A stretch of 64,000 nt of DNA from JAYPHU01 sp038127535 (lineage in GTDB: Bacteria > Pseudomonadota > Alphaproteobacteria > Rhodospirillales > UBA2165). A model generated the notes under the pieces. That model was given only the letters and a program-made list of their open reading frames with translations, had not been told where the DNA came from and made no database searches. Below, piece by piece: positions 52,646 through 62,011 of the stretch (position 1 is its first letter; every line of letters begins with the position of its first letter). The position numbers and the translations under genes are program-made. The stretch is from contig JAYPHU010000004.1 in NCBI GenBank assembly GCA_038127535.1, positions 1-64,000 of the forward strand, given 5' to 3'.

Positions 52646-53461
52646 ATGTTGGAACTCTATCATCACGGCTCCTCTGTCTGTGCCGCCAAGGTGCGCATGT
52701 ATATGGCTGAGAAGGACCTGGACTGGACCGGCCACTATATCGACATCCTGAAAGGCGATCAGTTCACCCCGGAATACATGAAGCTCAATCCGAAGGCCGT
52801 GGTGCCGACCCTGATCCACGACGGCGAGATAATTTGCGATTCCACGGTGATCTGCGAGTACATCGAAAATGTCTTCACGGAGAAGCCGCTGCGGCCTGCT
52901 GATCCACTGGAGATCACCCGGGTGATGTATTGGACAAAGGCCGTCGATGAGGCCCTGCACCCGGCCTGCGGCTTCGTCACGTTCCTGACCTGTCATCGGC
53001 ATATCGTGTTGCGCCTGGGCGAGGAAGGGGTGGAGAAGTTCCTGAACTCCACTCCCGCCCTCTCCGTTACCGCCGACTGGCATGAAACAAAGAAATCCAT
53101 TGTGCGGCTGGGCTTCGAGGCCGAGGGCGCCGAGGCCAAGCTGAAACTCTATGATCTCTACCTTCACAAGATGGAAGAGGTCCTACAGGATCACGACTGG
53201 CTGGCCGGCGACAACTTCACCTTCGCCGACATCGCCATGACGCCGTACGTTAACCGGCTGGATATGCTGTCGTTAACCCCGATGTGGGAGAACGGCCGCC
53301 TGCCCAAAGTCACCGAGTGGTTTGAGCGGATCAAAGCCCGGCCCAGCTTTAAGCCGATGCTGCTGGACTGGTGCCCGGAAGATTTGACCAACGATCTCAA
53401 GACCTTCGGTGGTCAAAGCTGGCCGGAAGTCGCCAAGCTCCTGGACATCCAAACCAACTAA
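52646..53461 (+). CDS. Glutathione S-transferase family protein
   Basis: A 271-residue GST with an N-terminal thioredoxin-like domain (LYHHGSSVCAAKVRMYMAE, then NPKAVVPTLIHDGEIICDST) and a long C-terminal helical domain ending EWFERIKARPSFKPML. The SSVCAAKVR motif places a Ser/Cys at the catalytic position, as in etherase- and ganglioside-like GSTs (compare lignin beta-etherase relatives), but this is only a resemblance. It starts 17 bases after the alkylsulfatase-like gene with a GGGAGGAA site, so both form an operon. Confidence 0.9.
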   Translation: MLELYHHGSSVCAAKVRMYMAEKDLDWTGHYIDILKGDQFTPEYMKLNPKAVVPTLIHDGEIICDSTVICEYIENVFTEKPLRPADPLEITRVMYWTKAVDEALHPACGFVTFLTCHRHIVLRLGEEGVEKFLNSTPALSVTADWHETKKSIVRLGFEAEGAEAKLKLYDLYLHKMEEVLQDHDWLAGDNFTFADIAMTPYVNRLDMLSLTPMWENGRLPKVTEWFERIKARPSFKPMLLDWCPEDLTNDLKTFGGQSWPEVAKLLDIQTN

Positions 53462-53480
53462 AGCGCGTCGATCCTGACCC

Positions 53481-53514
53481 GTGAGACAGCCATATGCCCC
53501 ATATGGCTGCTCGC
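53481..53514. other. Long stem-loop downstream of the GST gene
   Basis: GTGAG-A-CAGCCATATG pairs with CATATGGCTG-CTCGC: ten perfect base pairs, then one bulged A, then five more pairs, closed by a CCC loop. It lies 20 bases past the GST stop. No T-run follows, so it may be an mRNA-stabilising hairpin, a Rho-independent terminator lacking a U-tract, or a protein-binding dyad. Confidence 0.6.
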
Positions 53515-53551
53515 GTACTTGTTAGTGGCCTCACGTTGACAGGAAATCCAC

Positions 53552-54487
53552 GATTGTTAGCGTTACGAACAATTGCGCTACATTACACAAGGCAGAGCAA
53601 ATGGTCGGCGGCGGCGCAAGGGGCGTATTGATCACCTCGCCCGTCGCAGGATCCGATAAAGTTAAACGATTACAGAATCTTAACAATAATGCTGACAATT
53701 TTATGATTGTTGCTGACAATTTGGATGGATTGCAGGCGATCGAAAATTCCTCTTGGGACGATAGCGGCGAGATGACGGTGCTAGTCGATATTGATGTCGG
53801 CATGCAGCGTACCGGCAGCAATGATCCGGCGCAAATCGTCGCCCTCGCCTCCTATCTGTCGGAGAGCGAAATTTTCACCTACGGCGGCGTGCAAGCCTAT
53901 TCCGGCCGGGTCCAGCATATCGAGGATTACGCCGAACGCCGGCGCGTCTATCGGGAACAAATGGCGTTTCTTGCCGATATTGTGAAAACGTTTGAAGACG
54001 CTGGGTTTCCGCTGGAAATTATCTCCGGCGGCGGCACGGGCACCCACTTTAAAGACCAGGACTGGGGCTCTTTACGGAATTGCAGGCAGGCTCCTTCATT
54101 TTCATGGATGTGGAGTACAATACAGTGGACCTGGCAAACGGTCCGGGCAACCCCTTTGAGACCGCCTTGTTTATCCAATGCTCGATCGTCAAGAATAATG
54201 CGGACAATTTCGTCACGATTGACGGCGGATTTAAATGCTTCGCCACGGATGGCCCGAAACCGGAGGTTTTCTGCGAAAATCTTCCAGACGCGACCTATGA
54301 CCGGTTCGGCGACAAACACGGGAAGATCAATCTGGGCAGCGGTAATTATAAGCCAACTCTCGGCGAGACAATTACGCTGATCACACCGCACTGCGACCCG
54401 ACGGTAAACCTGCACAATTACTATCACGGGGTACGAGGCGATACGTTGATTGAGATTTTACCCATTGATGCACGCGGTGTTCTATAG
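53552..54487 (+). pseudogene. Broken DSD1/D-threonine aldolase-like PLP enzyme
   Basis: Two overlapping frames cover parts of one gene of the alanine racemase N-terminal fold family (D-serine dehydratase/D-threonine aldolase-like). The first frame gives NNCATLHKAEQMVGGGARGV through ISGGGTGTH (to about 54062). The second resumes with GLFTELQAGSFIFMDVEY from about 54065 and ends with the metal-site region ITPHCDPTVNLH. A net one-base deletion near 54060-54067 separates them. The N-terminal about 60-70 residues, which carry the PLP-binding Lys (usually RPHxKTH), are missing: a stop precedes the homologous part. It is therefore truncated and frameshifted, unlikely to be active. Confidence 0.8.
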
Positions 54488-54604
54488 GGTTTTCCGAAGG
54501 TAGCTCGTTGAAAACAATGAAATTTTTCTTCTGGAATTCGTCGTTTCAGCCCTTAAATTAACAATAGATCCGCAAATGTTGCATTCAGTTCGGGACCACC
54601 GATC

Positions 54605-54966
54605 ATGCCCCGCATCCTGCTCGTGGACGACGATCAAAACTTTGTCGAAATAGTCCAGGCTTTGCTGGAAGCCGACGGCCACGAGGTGACGCCTGAGGAA
54701 GACGGCGAGCAGGCTTTAACAGCTCTGGAAAACGCCGAATTCGATTTGATGATTACGGATATCATCATGCCTAAGATCGAGGCATTGAGCTAATCCGTAA
54801 AAGCAAAGCGATCTATCCAAGCATAGGCATTCTCGCCATCTCGGCACGGGATAAGTATTCCCCGATCCACCTGACCAACGCCAAGAATTTCGTCGCTGAT
54901 GAGGTGATTCCCAGAACGATCGATCCCGCCGGCTTTATCCAGGCAGTCTTCCAATTGGTGGGCTAG
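54605..54966 (+). pseudogene. Frameshifted single-domain response regulator
   Basis: The frame from ATG 54605 encodes the first half of a CheY-like receiver (MPRILLVDDDQNFVEIVQAL, phosphoacceptor region LMITDIIMPK) and stops at 54793 after IEALS. In the next frame the second half continues without a break (GIELIRKSKAIYPS, then LAISARDKY, ending AVFQLVG at 54966). Restoring one G in the GAGGCATT stretch near 54780 rejoins them into a receiver of about 120 residues. It could be a real recent mutation or a base-call error in a G run. Confidence 0.8.
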
Positions 54967-54969
54967 CCT

Positions 54970-55869
54970 TTAATTTTCAGAATCCTCGGCTTTACGGCCC
55001 AGGGCTGTGTAGACAATCGCCACCAGCACCAATGCAACGCCGAAAAACTGCCACGGCGTCAGAATCTGGCCCAGGAACACCACGCCGATGATCAGGCTGG
55101 CGAGTGGTTCGAAATTCATCAACAGCCCCGCCTTCACTGCACCGATCCTGGAGACCGCCACGAACATGCCGATGATGGCAAAGCTATAGAACACCCCGGT
55201 GCTGAGAAAGACTGTCCAGCCCGTTGATCCTTCGGGCAAATGGAACTCTCCAGCGATGAGATCCATGACGATGTAAACCAGCGCGCCCGAGCACAGCATG
55301 TAAAAGCTCACCGGCCGGGAGTCCTGCCCACGGATCAACCGGTTCATCAGCACCAACATGGTGGCGAACAGCATAGCAGCCGCTGTCGCCATGGCGATAC
55401 CGATAAGATCAAGGCTGAGCCCGATCACATCCAGGGCGAACGCGAGGCCGATAAACGCCAGCACAAGCGCGGTGATCAGCCGGCCGGTCAGTTTCTCCTG
55501 CCCCATGGCCCAGGCGCCGAGACCCGTGAGGATCGGATACAAGTAGAATGTCACCACCGCCAAACCCACCGGGATGTATTGGATCGCGCCCAACAGCCCA
55601 TAGGAATAGCTGGCCAGGATCAGGCCCATCCCCATGGCGATGAGCTTTACCCGGCGCGGCAAATTCATCTCCACCCGCCAAAGCTTGAGGATAAGCCCCA
55701 GCGCGATGGCCGCCAGCGTTGTCCGATACGTCAAAGCGGATAAAGGATTGGCGCCGTATTCATAGGCGACCGAGGCCAGCGAAGTATTGATGGCGAAGCT
55801 GATGGCCACACAGACGGTGAGGATGGAGCCGAACAATTGGGTTCGGGACGGAGATATCGCCTCGTTCAC
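54970..55869 (-). CDS. DMT-superfamily (EamA) transporter
   Basis: A 299-residue membrane protein with ten predicted helices in two EamA repeats (first around SVAYEYGANPLSALTYRTTL, second from about residue 155 with FATMLVLMNRLIRGQ). It lies 15 bases after the hydroxypyruvate isomerase-like gene on the same strand, so it is probably co-transcribed and may export or import a related hydroxyacid. The substrate cannot be read from sequence. Confidence 0.91.
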   Translation of the reverse strand: MNEAISPSRTQLFGSILTVCVAISFAINTSLASVAYEYGANPLSALTYRTTLAAIALGLILKLWRVEMNLPRRVKLIAMGMGLILASYSYGLLGAIQYIPVGLAVVTFYLYPILTGLGAWAMGQEKLTGRLITALVLAFIGLAFALDVIGLSLDLIGIAMATAAAMLFATMLVLMNRLIRGQDSRPVSFYMLCSGALVYIVMDLIAGEFHLPEGSTGWTVFLSTGVFYSFAIIGMFVAVSRIGAVKAGLLMNFEPLASLIIGVVFLGQILTPWQFFGVALVLVAIVYTALGRKAEDSEN

Positions 55870-55884
55870 GCGGGGCTCAACCGA

Positions 55885-56661
<777 letters not shown>

Positions 56662-56800
56662 TCTGCAGGGTCCTTAACAAACTGACGCGATCTTCTTGAA
56701 TGGATCGGGCCCGGTCAAGGGGCGCGCCCGATCTCTCACTCAATGTTTGAAGATTGGGACGTCAAAGGCCAAACTACGGCCACATTTGAGAGAGGGTTCC

Positions 56801-57361
56801 ATGTCCAGATTAAAGCTACTCGAGTATGACGAAATGACGCCGGAGCAGCAAAAGCTCCACGACGAAATCCTGTCCGGCCCCCGCAGCCGGATCGGCGGGC
56901 CGATGAACGGCTGGTTCCGGAGTCCGGAGCTGGGCTCCCTCATCCAGAAGTTCGGGGCATATTGCCGCTATCACACGACATTGGACCCCAAATTGTCGGA
57001 GCTCGCCATCCTCGTGGTCGCCAAAGACTGGCGTCAGCCGGTGGAATGGGCGGCGCACAAGCCCATCGCGCTGGATCAGGGTCTGGACCCGGCCATCCCC
57101 GAGGCCATCCTCGCCGGCGAGCGGCCCCAGTTTAACTCAAAGGAAGAGGAAGCCGTCTATGAAGTGGCGAACGAGGTGCTGACCACTAAGAAGCTGTCGG
57201 AGGCCACTTACAAACGCGCCTTGGATATCTTTGGTGAAAATACCCTGTTCGAACTGACCGCCATCATCAGCTATTACCTCTGCATCGCTTTGCAGATGAA
57301 CTGTTTCGCCGTCAGTGTGGCCGAAGGCGTGGAGAACGCCTTCTCCGACGACGAGGGCTAG
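56801..57361 (+). CDS. Carboxymuconolactone decarboxylase (CMD) family protein
   Basis: A 186-residue CMD-fold protein: MSRLKLLEYDEMTPEQQKLH, then GPMNGWFRSPELGSLIQKFG and LSELAILVVAKDWRQPVEWA. The latter is the position of the redox or active-site segment but has no CxxC. This subgroup often sits in catabolic clusters, but its reaction is unknown. ATG 56801 with AGAGGG upstream is preferred over an upstream in-frame start at 56696. It precedes the MaoC-like gene by 7 bases and probably begins an operon with it. Confidence 0.86.
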   Translation: MSRLKLLEYDEMTPEQQKLHDEILSGPRSRIGGPMNGWFRSPELGSLIQKFGAYCRYHTTLDPKLSELAILVVAKDWRQPVEWAAHKPIALDQGLDPAIPEAILAGERPQFNSKEEEAVYEVANEVLTTKKLSEATYKRALDIFGENTLFELTAIISYYLCIALQMNCFAVSVAEGVENAFSDDEG

Positions 57362-57368
57362 CCGCTCC

Positions 57369-57842
57369 ATGACGCATCCGGGATATATCGATCGCTGTTA
57401 CCAGGATATCGATCTGGACAAGGTGGAGCGGGTCGATGGCTACAAAGTGACCAAGGAAGACACGATCTCCTTTGCCGAAATGTGGGACCAAATGGATTTC
57501 CACATCGACGAGGAAAAGGCCAAGGGCTCGGCTCATGGCGCCTTGATCGCGCCGGGCACCATGACCCTAGCGATCCGGATCAAGCTGCTGCAGAGCCAAG
57601 GGATCAACCGGCGCGTCCTGGCCTCCGGCGGTTATGACGAAATCCGCTTCGCCAAGCCGCTCTATGTCGGGGACACGGTCCATTTGGAAACCAAGTGCGT
57701 TGACAAGCGGCTCTCCAGATCCAAGCCGGGGATCGGCGTCTGCCGGCTGTATTCGGAAATGTTCAATCAGAACAATGAGCCGGTGCTGACCATGTTCGAC
57801 ACGATCCTGGTGGAGGTCGACCCGGCGCGCCCGGCGGAATAA
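57369..57842 (+). CDS. MaoC-like acyl dehydratase/hydratase
   Basis: A 157-residue hot-dog-fold protein. The MaoC-like helix appears as GSAHGALIAPGTMTLAIRIK, and the strand FAKPLYVGDTVHLETKCVDKR is typical of enoyl-CoA hydratase or (R)-specific dehydratase families. A catalytic Asp/His pair in canonical positions is not obvious, so it may be a hydratase of unusual specificity or a non-enzymatic hot-dog protein. It lies 7 bases after the CMD gene. Confidence 0.82.
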   Translation: MTHPGYIDRCYQDIDLDKVERVDGYKVTKEDTISFAEMWDQMDFHIDEEKAKGSAHGALIAPGTMTLAIRIKLLQSQGINRRVLASGGYDEIRFAKPLYVGDTVHLETKCVDKRLSRSKPGIGVCRLYSEMFNQNNEPVLTMFDTILVEVDPARPAE

Positions 57843-57945
57843 TCCCGCGAAAACAAACCCGCGTGAGGCCGGGCATCCGGGCTTGGATCAGCGGCCCGCG
57901 CCCGCTACAGTTCACATAACGCAACAACACTTTAGGAGGCAAAAA

Positions 57946-58344
57946 ATGGCTGGACCGGATATGGATTGGGCTGGATTGGTGGAGATGTGCACCGACAAGG
58001 GGCTCTTGGCGAAGAAAATGTACGTGGTGTTCACTTCACCGACTAACGGGCTGGGCCCGGTCATGGAAAATGTGGAGGAACATCTGGCCTTTCAGCATGA
58101 GCTACAGAACCGGGGCATTATGTTCGGCGCAGGGCCGTTCGCCGATGATGCGGAGCAGGATTGGGAAGGCGAAGGCATGGTCATCATTCGCGCCGACAGT
58201 CTGGAAGAAGCCACCAAGATCGCCGAGAGCGATCCCATGCATTCCAGCGGCGCACGGAGCTTCCGCATCCGGCCCTGGCTACTGAACGAAGGCAAGGTGA
58301 CCATCGAGCTCACCTTCTCCGACAAGGGTATGAAGGTTATCTAG
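57946..58344 (+). CDS. YciI-like protein
   Basis: A 132-residue ferredoxin-like alpha-beta protein of the YciI (YCII-related) family: KKMYVVFTSPTNGLGPVMEN, then HLAFQHELQNRGIMFGAGPF, and GMVIIRADSLEEATKIAESD. YciI-like proteins include muconolactone isomerase-like and chlorocatechol-pathway relatives; function here is unknown. The ATG at 57946 has a perfect AGGAGG site. It follows the MaoC gene by about 100 bases and may share its transcript. Confidence 0.85.
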   Translation: MAGPDMDWAGLVEMCTDKGLLAKKMYVVFTSPTNGLGPVMENVEEHLAFQHELQNRGIMFGAGPFADDAEQDWEGEGMVIIRADSLEEATKIAESDPMHSSGARSFRIRPWLLNEGKVTIELTFSDKGMKVI

Positions 58345-58354
58345 GGTCCGGGCC

Positions 58355-59338
58355 CTAAGGCCGGTAAATTACGTTCCCTGAGGTTTTCCGCGCCTCCAGG
58401 TCGATATGTGCCTGGCGGGCGTCTTTCAACGCGTATTCGCCGCCGATTTCGATCTTGACGATGCCGCGGCCGACCAGGTCCATGACCTTGTTCGCCCCGG
58501 TTTCCAGTTCCTCGCGGTTGCGCACATGGTTGTGCATCGACGTCCGCTGGAAATAGAGCGAGCCCTTGTGCATCAGATCGAACGGATCGACCATGGGGAA
58601 ATTGCCGGACGCATTGCCGTAGCCGATCAGGAACCCCCGTTCCGCCAGACAATCAAGAGAGCCGGCGTAGGTCGCCGCGCCGACGCCGTCATAAACCACC
58701 GGCACACCGACCCCGTCGGTGATCTCGCGTACCCGTTTGGTGAAATCCTCTTCGCTGTAGTTGATCGTGTGATCGCAGCCGTATTTCTTGGCGATCTCCG
58801 CCTTCGCGTTAGAACCCACGGTGCCGATCACGGTTGCGCCTAAATGCTTTGCCCATTGCACCATGAACAGCCCGACGCCGCCGGCCGCCGCTTGGATGAG
58901 GATCGTCTCGCCGGCCTTCACATCGTATGACTGGCGGAGAAGATAATTGGCTGTTAGCCCTTTCACCATCATCGCCGCGCCGTCCTCGAAGGAAATTTCG
59001 TCCGGCAATTTGACCACGAACTCCGCCGGGATCAGCCGGGCCTGCGCGTAGGATCCCATGGGGCCAGTGCCATAGGCCACCCGGTCGCCGGCTTTGACGT
59101 GGCTGACGTTTTCGCCCACGGCCTCGATCACGCCGGACCCGTCGCCGCCGATGATCGCTGGAAACTTGTCGCCGGGAATTTTGTAGGAGCCGGTACGGTG
59201 ATAGGTGTCTCGAAAGTTCAGGCTCATGGCCTCGTGGCGGAGGCGCACTTCGTCCGGCCCCGGTTCGCCGACCTCGATATCCTCCCATTGCAGGACGTCG
59301 GGGCCTCCGTATTCGTGAATGACGATTGCTTTGGTCAT
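58355..59338 (-). CDS. NADPH:quinone oxidoreductase (QOR-type MDR)
   Basis: A 327-residue zinc-free MDR oxidoreductase: N-terminal MTKAIVIHEYGGPDVLQWED, then SLNFRDTYHRTGSYK, and the NADPH-binding motif AAAGGVGLFMVQWAK. The length and motifs match E. coli QOR. ATG 59338 is chosen over an upstream in-frame ATG at 59365 because it starts the conserved N-terminus. It is convergent with the YciI-like gene and divergent from the extradiol dioxygenase; it may reduce quinones formed from catechols. Confidence 0.92.
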   Translation of the reverse strand: MTKAIVIHEYGGPDVLQWEDIEVGEPGPDEVRLRHEAMSLNFRDTYHRTGSYKIPGDKFPAIIGGDGSGVIEAVGENVSHVKAGDRVAYGTGPMGSYAQARLIPAEFVVKLPDEISFEDGAAMMVKGLTANYLLRQSYDVKAGETILIQAAAGGVGLFMVQWAKHLGATVIGTVGSNAKAEIAKKYGCDHTINYSEEDFTKRVREITDGVGVPVVYDGVGAATYAGSLDCLAERGFLIGYGNASGNFPMVDPFDLMHKGSLYFQRTSMHNHVRNREELETGANKVMDLVGRGIVKIEIGGEYALKDARQAHIDLEARKTSGNVIYRP

Positions 59339-59475
59339 GATTTCCCTGTGTTTATGTAGCGGCAACGTCCCTTGAACTTACTCAGCCAGCTTCCAGCGCT
59401 CAACCTCCGATCCCGCCTAGGAGTTGAAAATTCCGCGATCCCGCCGCACAATCATCGCCAACAAAGGAAACCGCG

Positions 59476-60399
59476 ATGATCAAGGTAAGAGACGTCCTCT
59501 ACGCCCGCTTCCGGGCGCCGGACCTGGACAAGATGGAGACCTTCCTGACCGATTTCGGCCTGACCCGGTCGGCCCGGACGGAGACCGCGCTCTATATGCG
59601 CGGGACCGATCCCCATCATCATGCGCATATTACCGAGTTGGGGGACGAGCCCGCCTTTATCGGCTTTGCCTTCGAAGCCAACAGCGAAGACGACCTGGCC
59701 GCGATCGCCCAAGCCGAAGGTGCATCAGACGTCGAAGAGATCAAGGAGCCCGGCGGCGGTAAACGGGTACGCCTGACGGACCCGGACGGCTTTCAGGTGG
59801 AGATCGTCCACGGCATCGAAAAACCCGCGCCCCAGCCCTTGATCAACCACTACGAAAGCAACTACGGCAGCAACCGGCAGCGGCGGGGCGAACTGGTCCG
59901 GCTGACACGCGGGTCCGCCCAATGCAAACGGTTGGGGCACGTGGTACTGAACATCACCGACTTCAAAACCACCGACACGTTTTACAAATCCCATTTCGGC
60001 ATGGTGAGTTCCGATGAGCTGACCAACGACGAGGGCGAGGTCATCATGGCCTTCAACCGAGTCGACCGGGGCCAGGAATTCGTCGATCACCACACGCTGC
60101 TAACGGTGCCAATGGAGAATGCCGGCCTCGGCCATATCGCTTTCGAGGTGGAGGATGTGAACGCCGTCTATCTGGGCCACGAGCACTTGTTGGAACAGGG
60201 CTACAAACATTCCTGGGGGATCGGTCGGCATATCCTAGGCTCGCAAATCTTCGACTATTGGTTCGACCCGTATGACTTCCGGGTGGAACACTGGACCGAT
60301 GGAGATCTGTTGAACGAAGACTCGCCCATGGGCACCATGCACGCCTCGGAAGCGCTCGAAGTCCAGTGGGGCAGCTCAGCGGCCAGCCGCCGCACCTAA
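59476..60399 (+). CDS. Type I extradiol dioxygenase (2,3-dihydroxybiphenyl dioxygenase-like)
   Basis: A 307-residue two-domain VOC protein of the catechol meta-cleavage type. The iron ligands expected in the second domain are H155 (KRLGHVVLN), H220 (AGLGHIAFEV) and E271 (RVEHWTDGD). The N-terminal domain (1-115) is the non-catalytic repeat. It should open a catecholic or related ring next to the hydroxyls with O2 and Fe(II). Substrate is unknown; no ring hydroxylase is adjacent. AAAGGAAA precedes the ATG. Confidence 0.88.
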   Translation: MIKVRDVLYARFRAPDLDKMETFLTDFGLTRSARTETALYMRGTDPHHHAHITELGDEPAFIGFAFEANSEDDLAAIAQAEGASDVEEIKEPGGGKRVRLTDPDGFQVEIVHGIEKPAPQPLINHYESNYGSNRQRRGELVRLTRGSAQCKRLGHVVLNITDFKTTDTFYKSHFGMVSSDELTNDEGEVIMAFNRVDRGQEFVDHHTLLTVPMENAGLGHIAFEVEDVNAVYLGHEHLLEQGYKHSWGIGRHILGSQIFDYWFDPYDFRVEHWTDGDLLNEDSPMGTMHASEALEVQWGSSAASRRT

Positions 60400-60403
60400 G
60401 CGA

Positions 60404-61363
60404 TCACCGCGTGCGGCCCGGCCCGTCCAGGCCGACGTCTTCCAAATGCCCGAATAATTCCCGCAGTTTAGCCACATCAGCCTCCGGCAAGGGCGGTTTT
60501 AGGATCGACGCGAGATTGGGGGCCAGGTGATCCGGATTGCCGGTGCCGAACAAGATCACATCCGCGCCCGGTTGATGGCGCACATACCGGTAGCAGGCGT
60601 CGATCACGCTTTCCGCGCCGCCCTCGTGCAACAGGAACCCCAGCGGGTCATTGGCATCCACCTTGGCCGGATCAAGATCGCCCTTTTCAATCAGCTCCGC
60701 CACGTCGCCTTGGAGACGGCCCGGCACGCTGAACAGACTGCGCACCGCAAACATGATCTGCGTGCCGATCTCCAGTTCCATCGTTTTCGGAAACACCCGG
60801 CTCTCAGCACTTTGGTTCATTAAGGAATAGGCGAGCATCACAACGTCGAAGCAATTGTCCTCGAACGCGCGCTGCAGCATGTCGTGGCTGGGATCGATCT
60901 GGGCATATTCGCTCGCCGCCAAGTGCCGTAGCTTGCCTTTTTCTTTTTCCTTCAGGAGCGCCGGCACCACCTCGTCGATCACCCGGTCGTAAGTCTTAAG
61001 ACTCAGTCCGTGGACATGGAATATATCCACATAGTCAGTGTCCAGCTTACGGAGCGAGTCGTCTAGCCCATCCAGGATATCCTGCGCATCGAAATTGTTG
61101 CCGCCCCACACCGCGTGATGCTTGGTGGAGATCACCACGGAATCCCGGGGCACCGCCTTAATCGCGTCGCCGACGATTTCCTCTGTGCCGTAGGAGCTCG
61201 CCGTGTCCAGCATGTTGACTCCCAGGTCCATGGCCTGGCGCACAAGGGCCACCGAATGGCCGTGGCTTTTGCCCTGCGCCTGGCCTAGCCGCGAGCCGCC
61301 GCCGCAGCCCAAACCGGCCACGCTGACCTTCAATCCCGTCCGTCCGAGGGTGATGTAATCCAT
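60404..61363 (-). CDS. Aldo/keto reductase
   Basis: A 319-residue TIM-barrel NADPH-dependent reductase. Family marks: YITLGRTGLKVSVAGLGCGG, then GVNMLDTASSYGTEEIVGD with the catalytic Tyr and Asp, the Lys in VISTKHHAVWGG, and IFHVHGLS. Near the C-terminus DVILFGTGNPDHLAPN binds the cofactor phosphate. The substrate is unknown. It converges on the extradiol dioxygenase with a 4-base gap and is divergent from the cupin gene. Confidence 0.92.
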   Translation of the reverse strand: MDYITLGRTGLKVSVAGLGCGGGSRLGQAQGKSHGHSVALVRQAMDLGVNMLDTASSYGTEEIVGDAIKAVPRDSVVISTKHHAVWGGNNFDAQDILDGLDDSLRKLDTDYVDIFHVHGLSLKTYDRVIDEVVPALLKEKEKGKLRHLAASEYAQIDPSHDMLQRAFEDNCFDVVMLAYSLMNQSAESRVFPKTMELEIGTQIMFAVRSLFSVPGRLQGDVAELIEKGDLDPAKVDANDPLGFLLHEGGAESVIDACYRYVRHQPGADVILFGTGNPDHLAPNLASILKPPLPEADVAKLRELFGHLEDVGLDGPGRTR

Positions 61364-61476
61364 ATGCTTTTGCGCCCATTTCCCGCCGCTGTCGGTCAGG
61401 CTTAGCGCCTGGATTCAGTCGCGGCAAGGCCGTAGGATATTTGGTAACGACCAATACCAAATCGGGGAGGAACATC

Positions 61477-62007
61477 ATGGTAGAGAAAATCCGGCGGCTG
61501 GTGACCGGCCACAATGACGACGGCCAATCGGTCTTTATCTTCAACGGCGACGCGACGGCGGTAAAGGAAATGGAGTCCATGCCGGGCCTGGCGCTGACCG
61601 ACCTGTGGGTTACCAACGGCGCGCCGGCCGACAATACCGGCAGTGTGGACGCCGCCGACCGACCCGTGGTGTTAGAGCCCCCGGCCCACGGCACGATCTT
61701 CCGCATTGTCGAGTTTCCGCCCGATTCCGCCTGGCGGGATTCGGCGGACGCCATGGAGGCGTTTGAATCCATCGGCGCTGGCCACGCCAAGGACACCGCC
61801 ACGGATGATCCGATGATGCACAAGACCGCGACAGTGGATTACCTGATCGTCCTCAAGGGGGAGATTTGGGCCATCCTGGAAACCGAAGAGGTCTGCCTCA
61901 AACAGGGCGACGTGATGATCCAGCGGGGCACTAACCATTCCTGGAGCGTGCGCACGGAAGAGCCCTGCCTGCTGGCCGCCATCCTGGTAAACGCCGACCC
62001 GGTTTAA
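61477..62007 (+). CDS. Cupin-domain protein
   Basis: A 176-residue single-cupin protein. The C-terminal cupin is clear: DYLIVLKGEIWAILETEEV, then LKQGDVMIQRGTNHSWSVRT, with Glu and His residues fit for a metal. The N-terminal about 80 residues have no evident domain. Small cupins of this kind are found with aromatic or carboxylic-acid catabolic genes as isomerases, decarboxylases or sensors. ATG 61477 has a GGGGAGG site. The next gene starts 4 bases after its stop. Confidence 0.86.
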   Translation: MVEKIRRLVTGHNDDGQSVFIFNGDATAVKEMESMPGLALTDLWVTNGAPADNTGSVDAADRPVVLEPPAHGTIFRIVEFPPDSAWRDSADAMEAFESIGAGHAKDTATDDPMMHKTATVDYLIVLKGEIWAILETEEVCLKQGDVMIQRGTNHSWSVRTEEPCLLAAILVNADPV

Positions 62008-62011
62008 TTTC

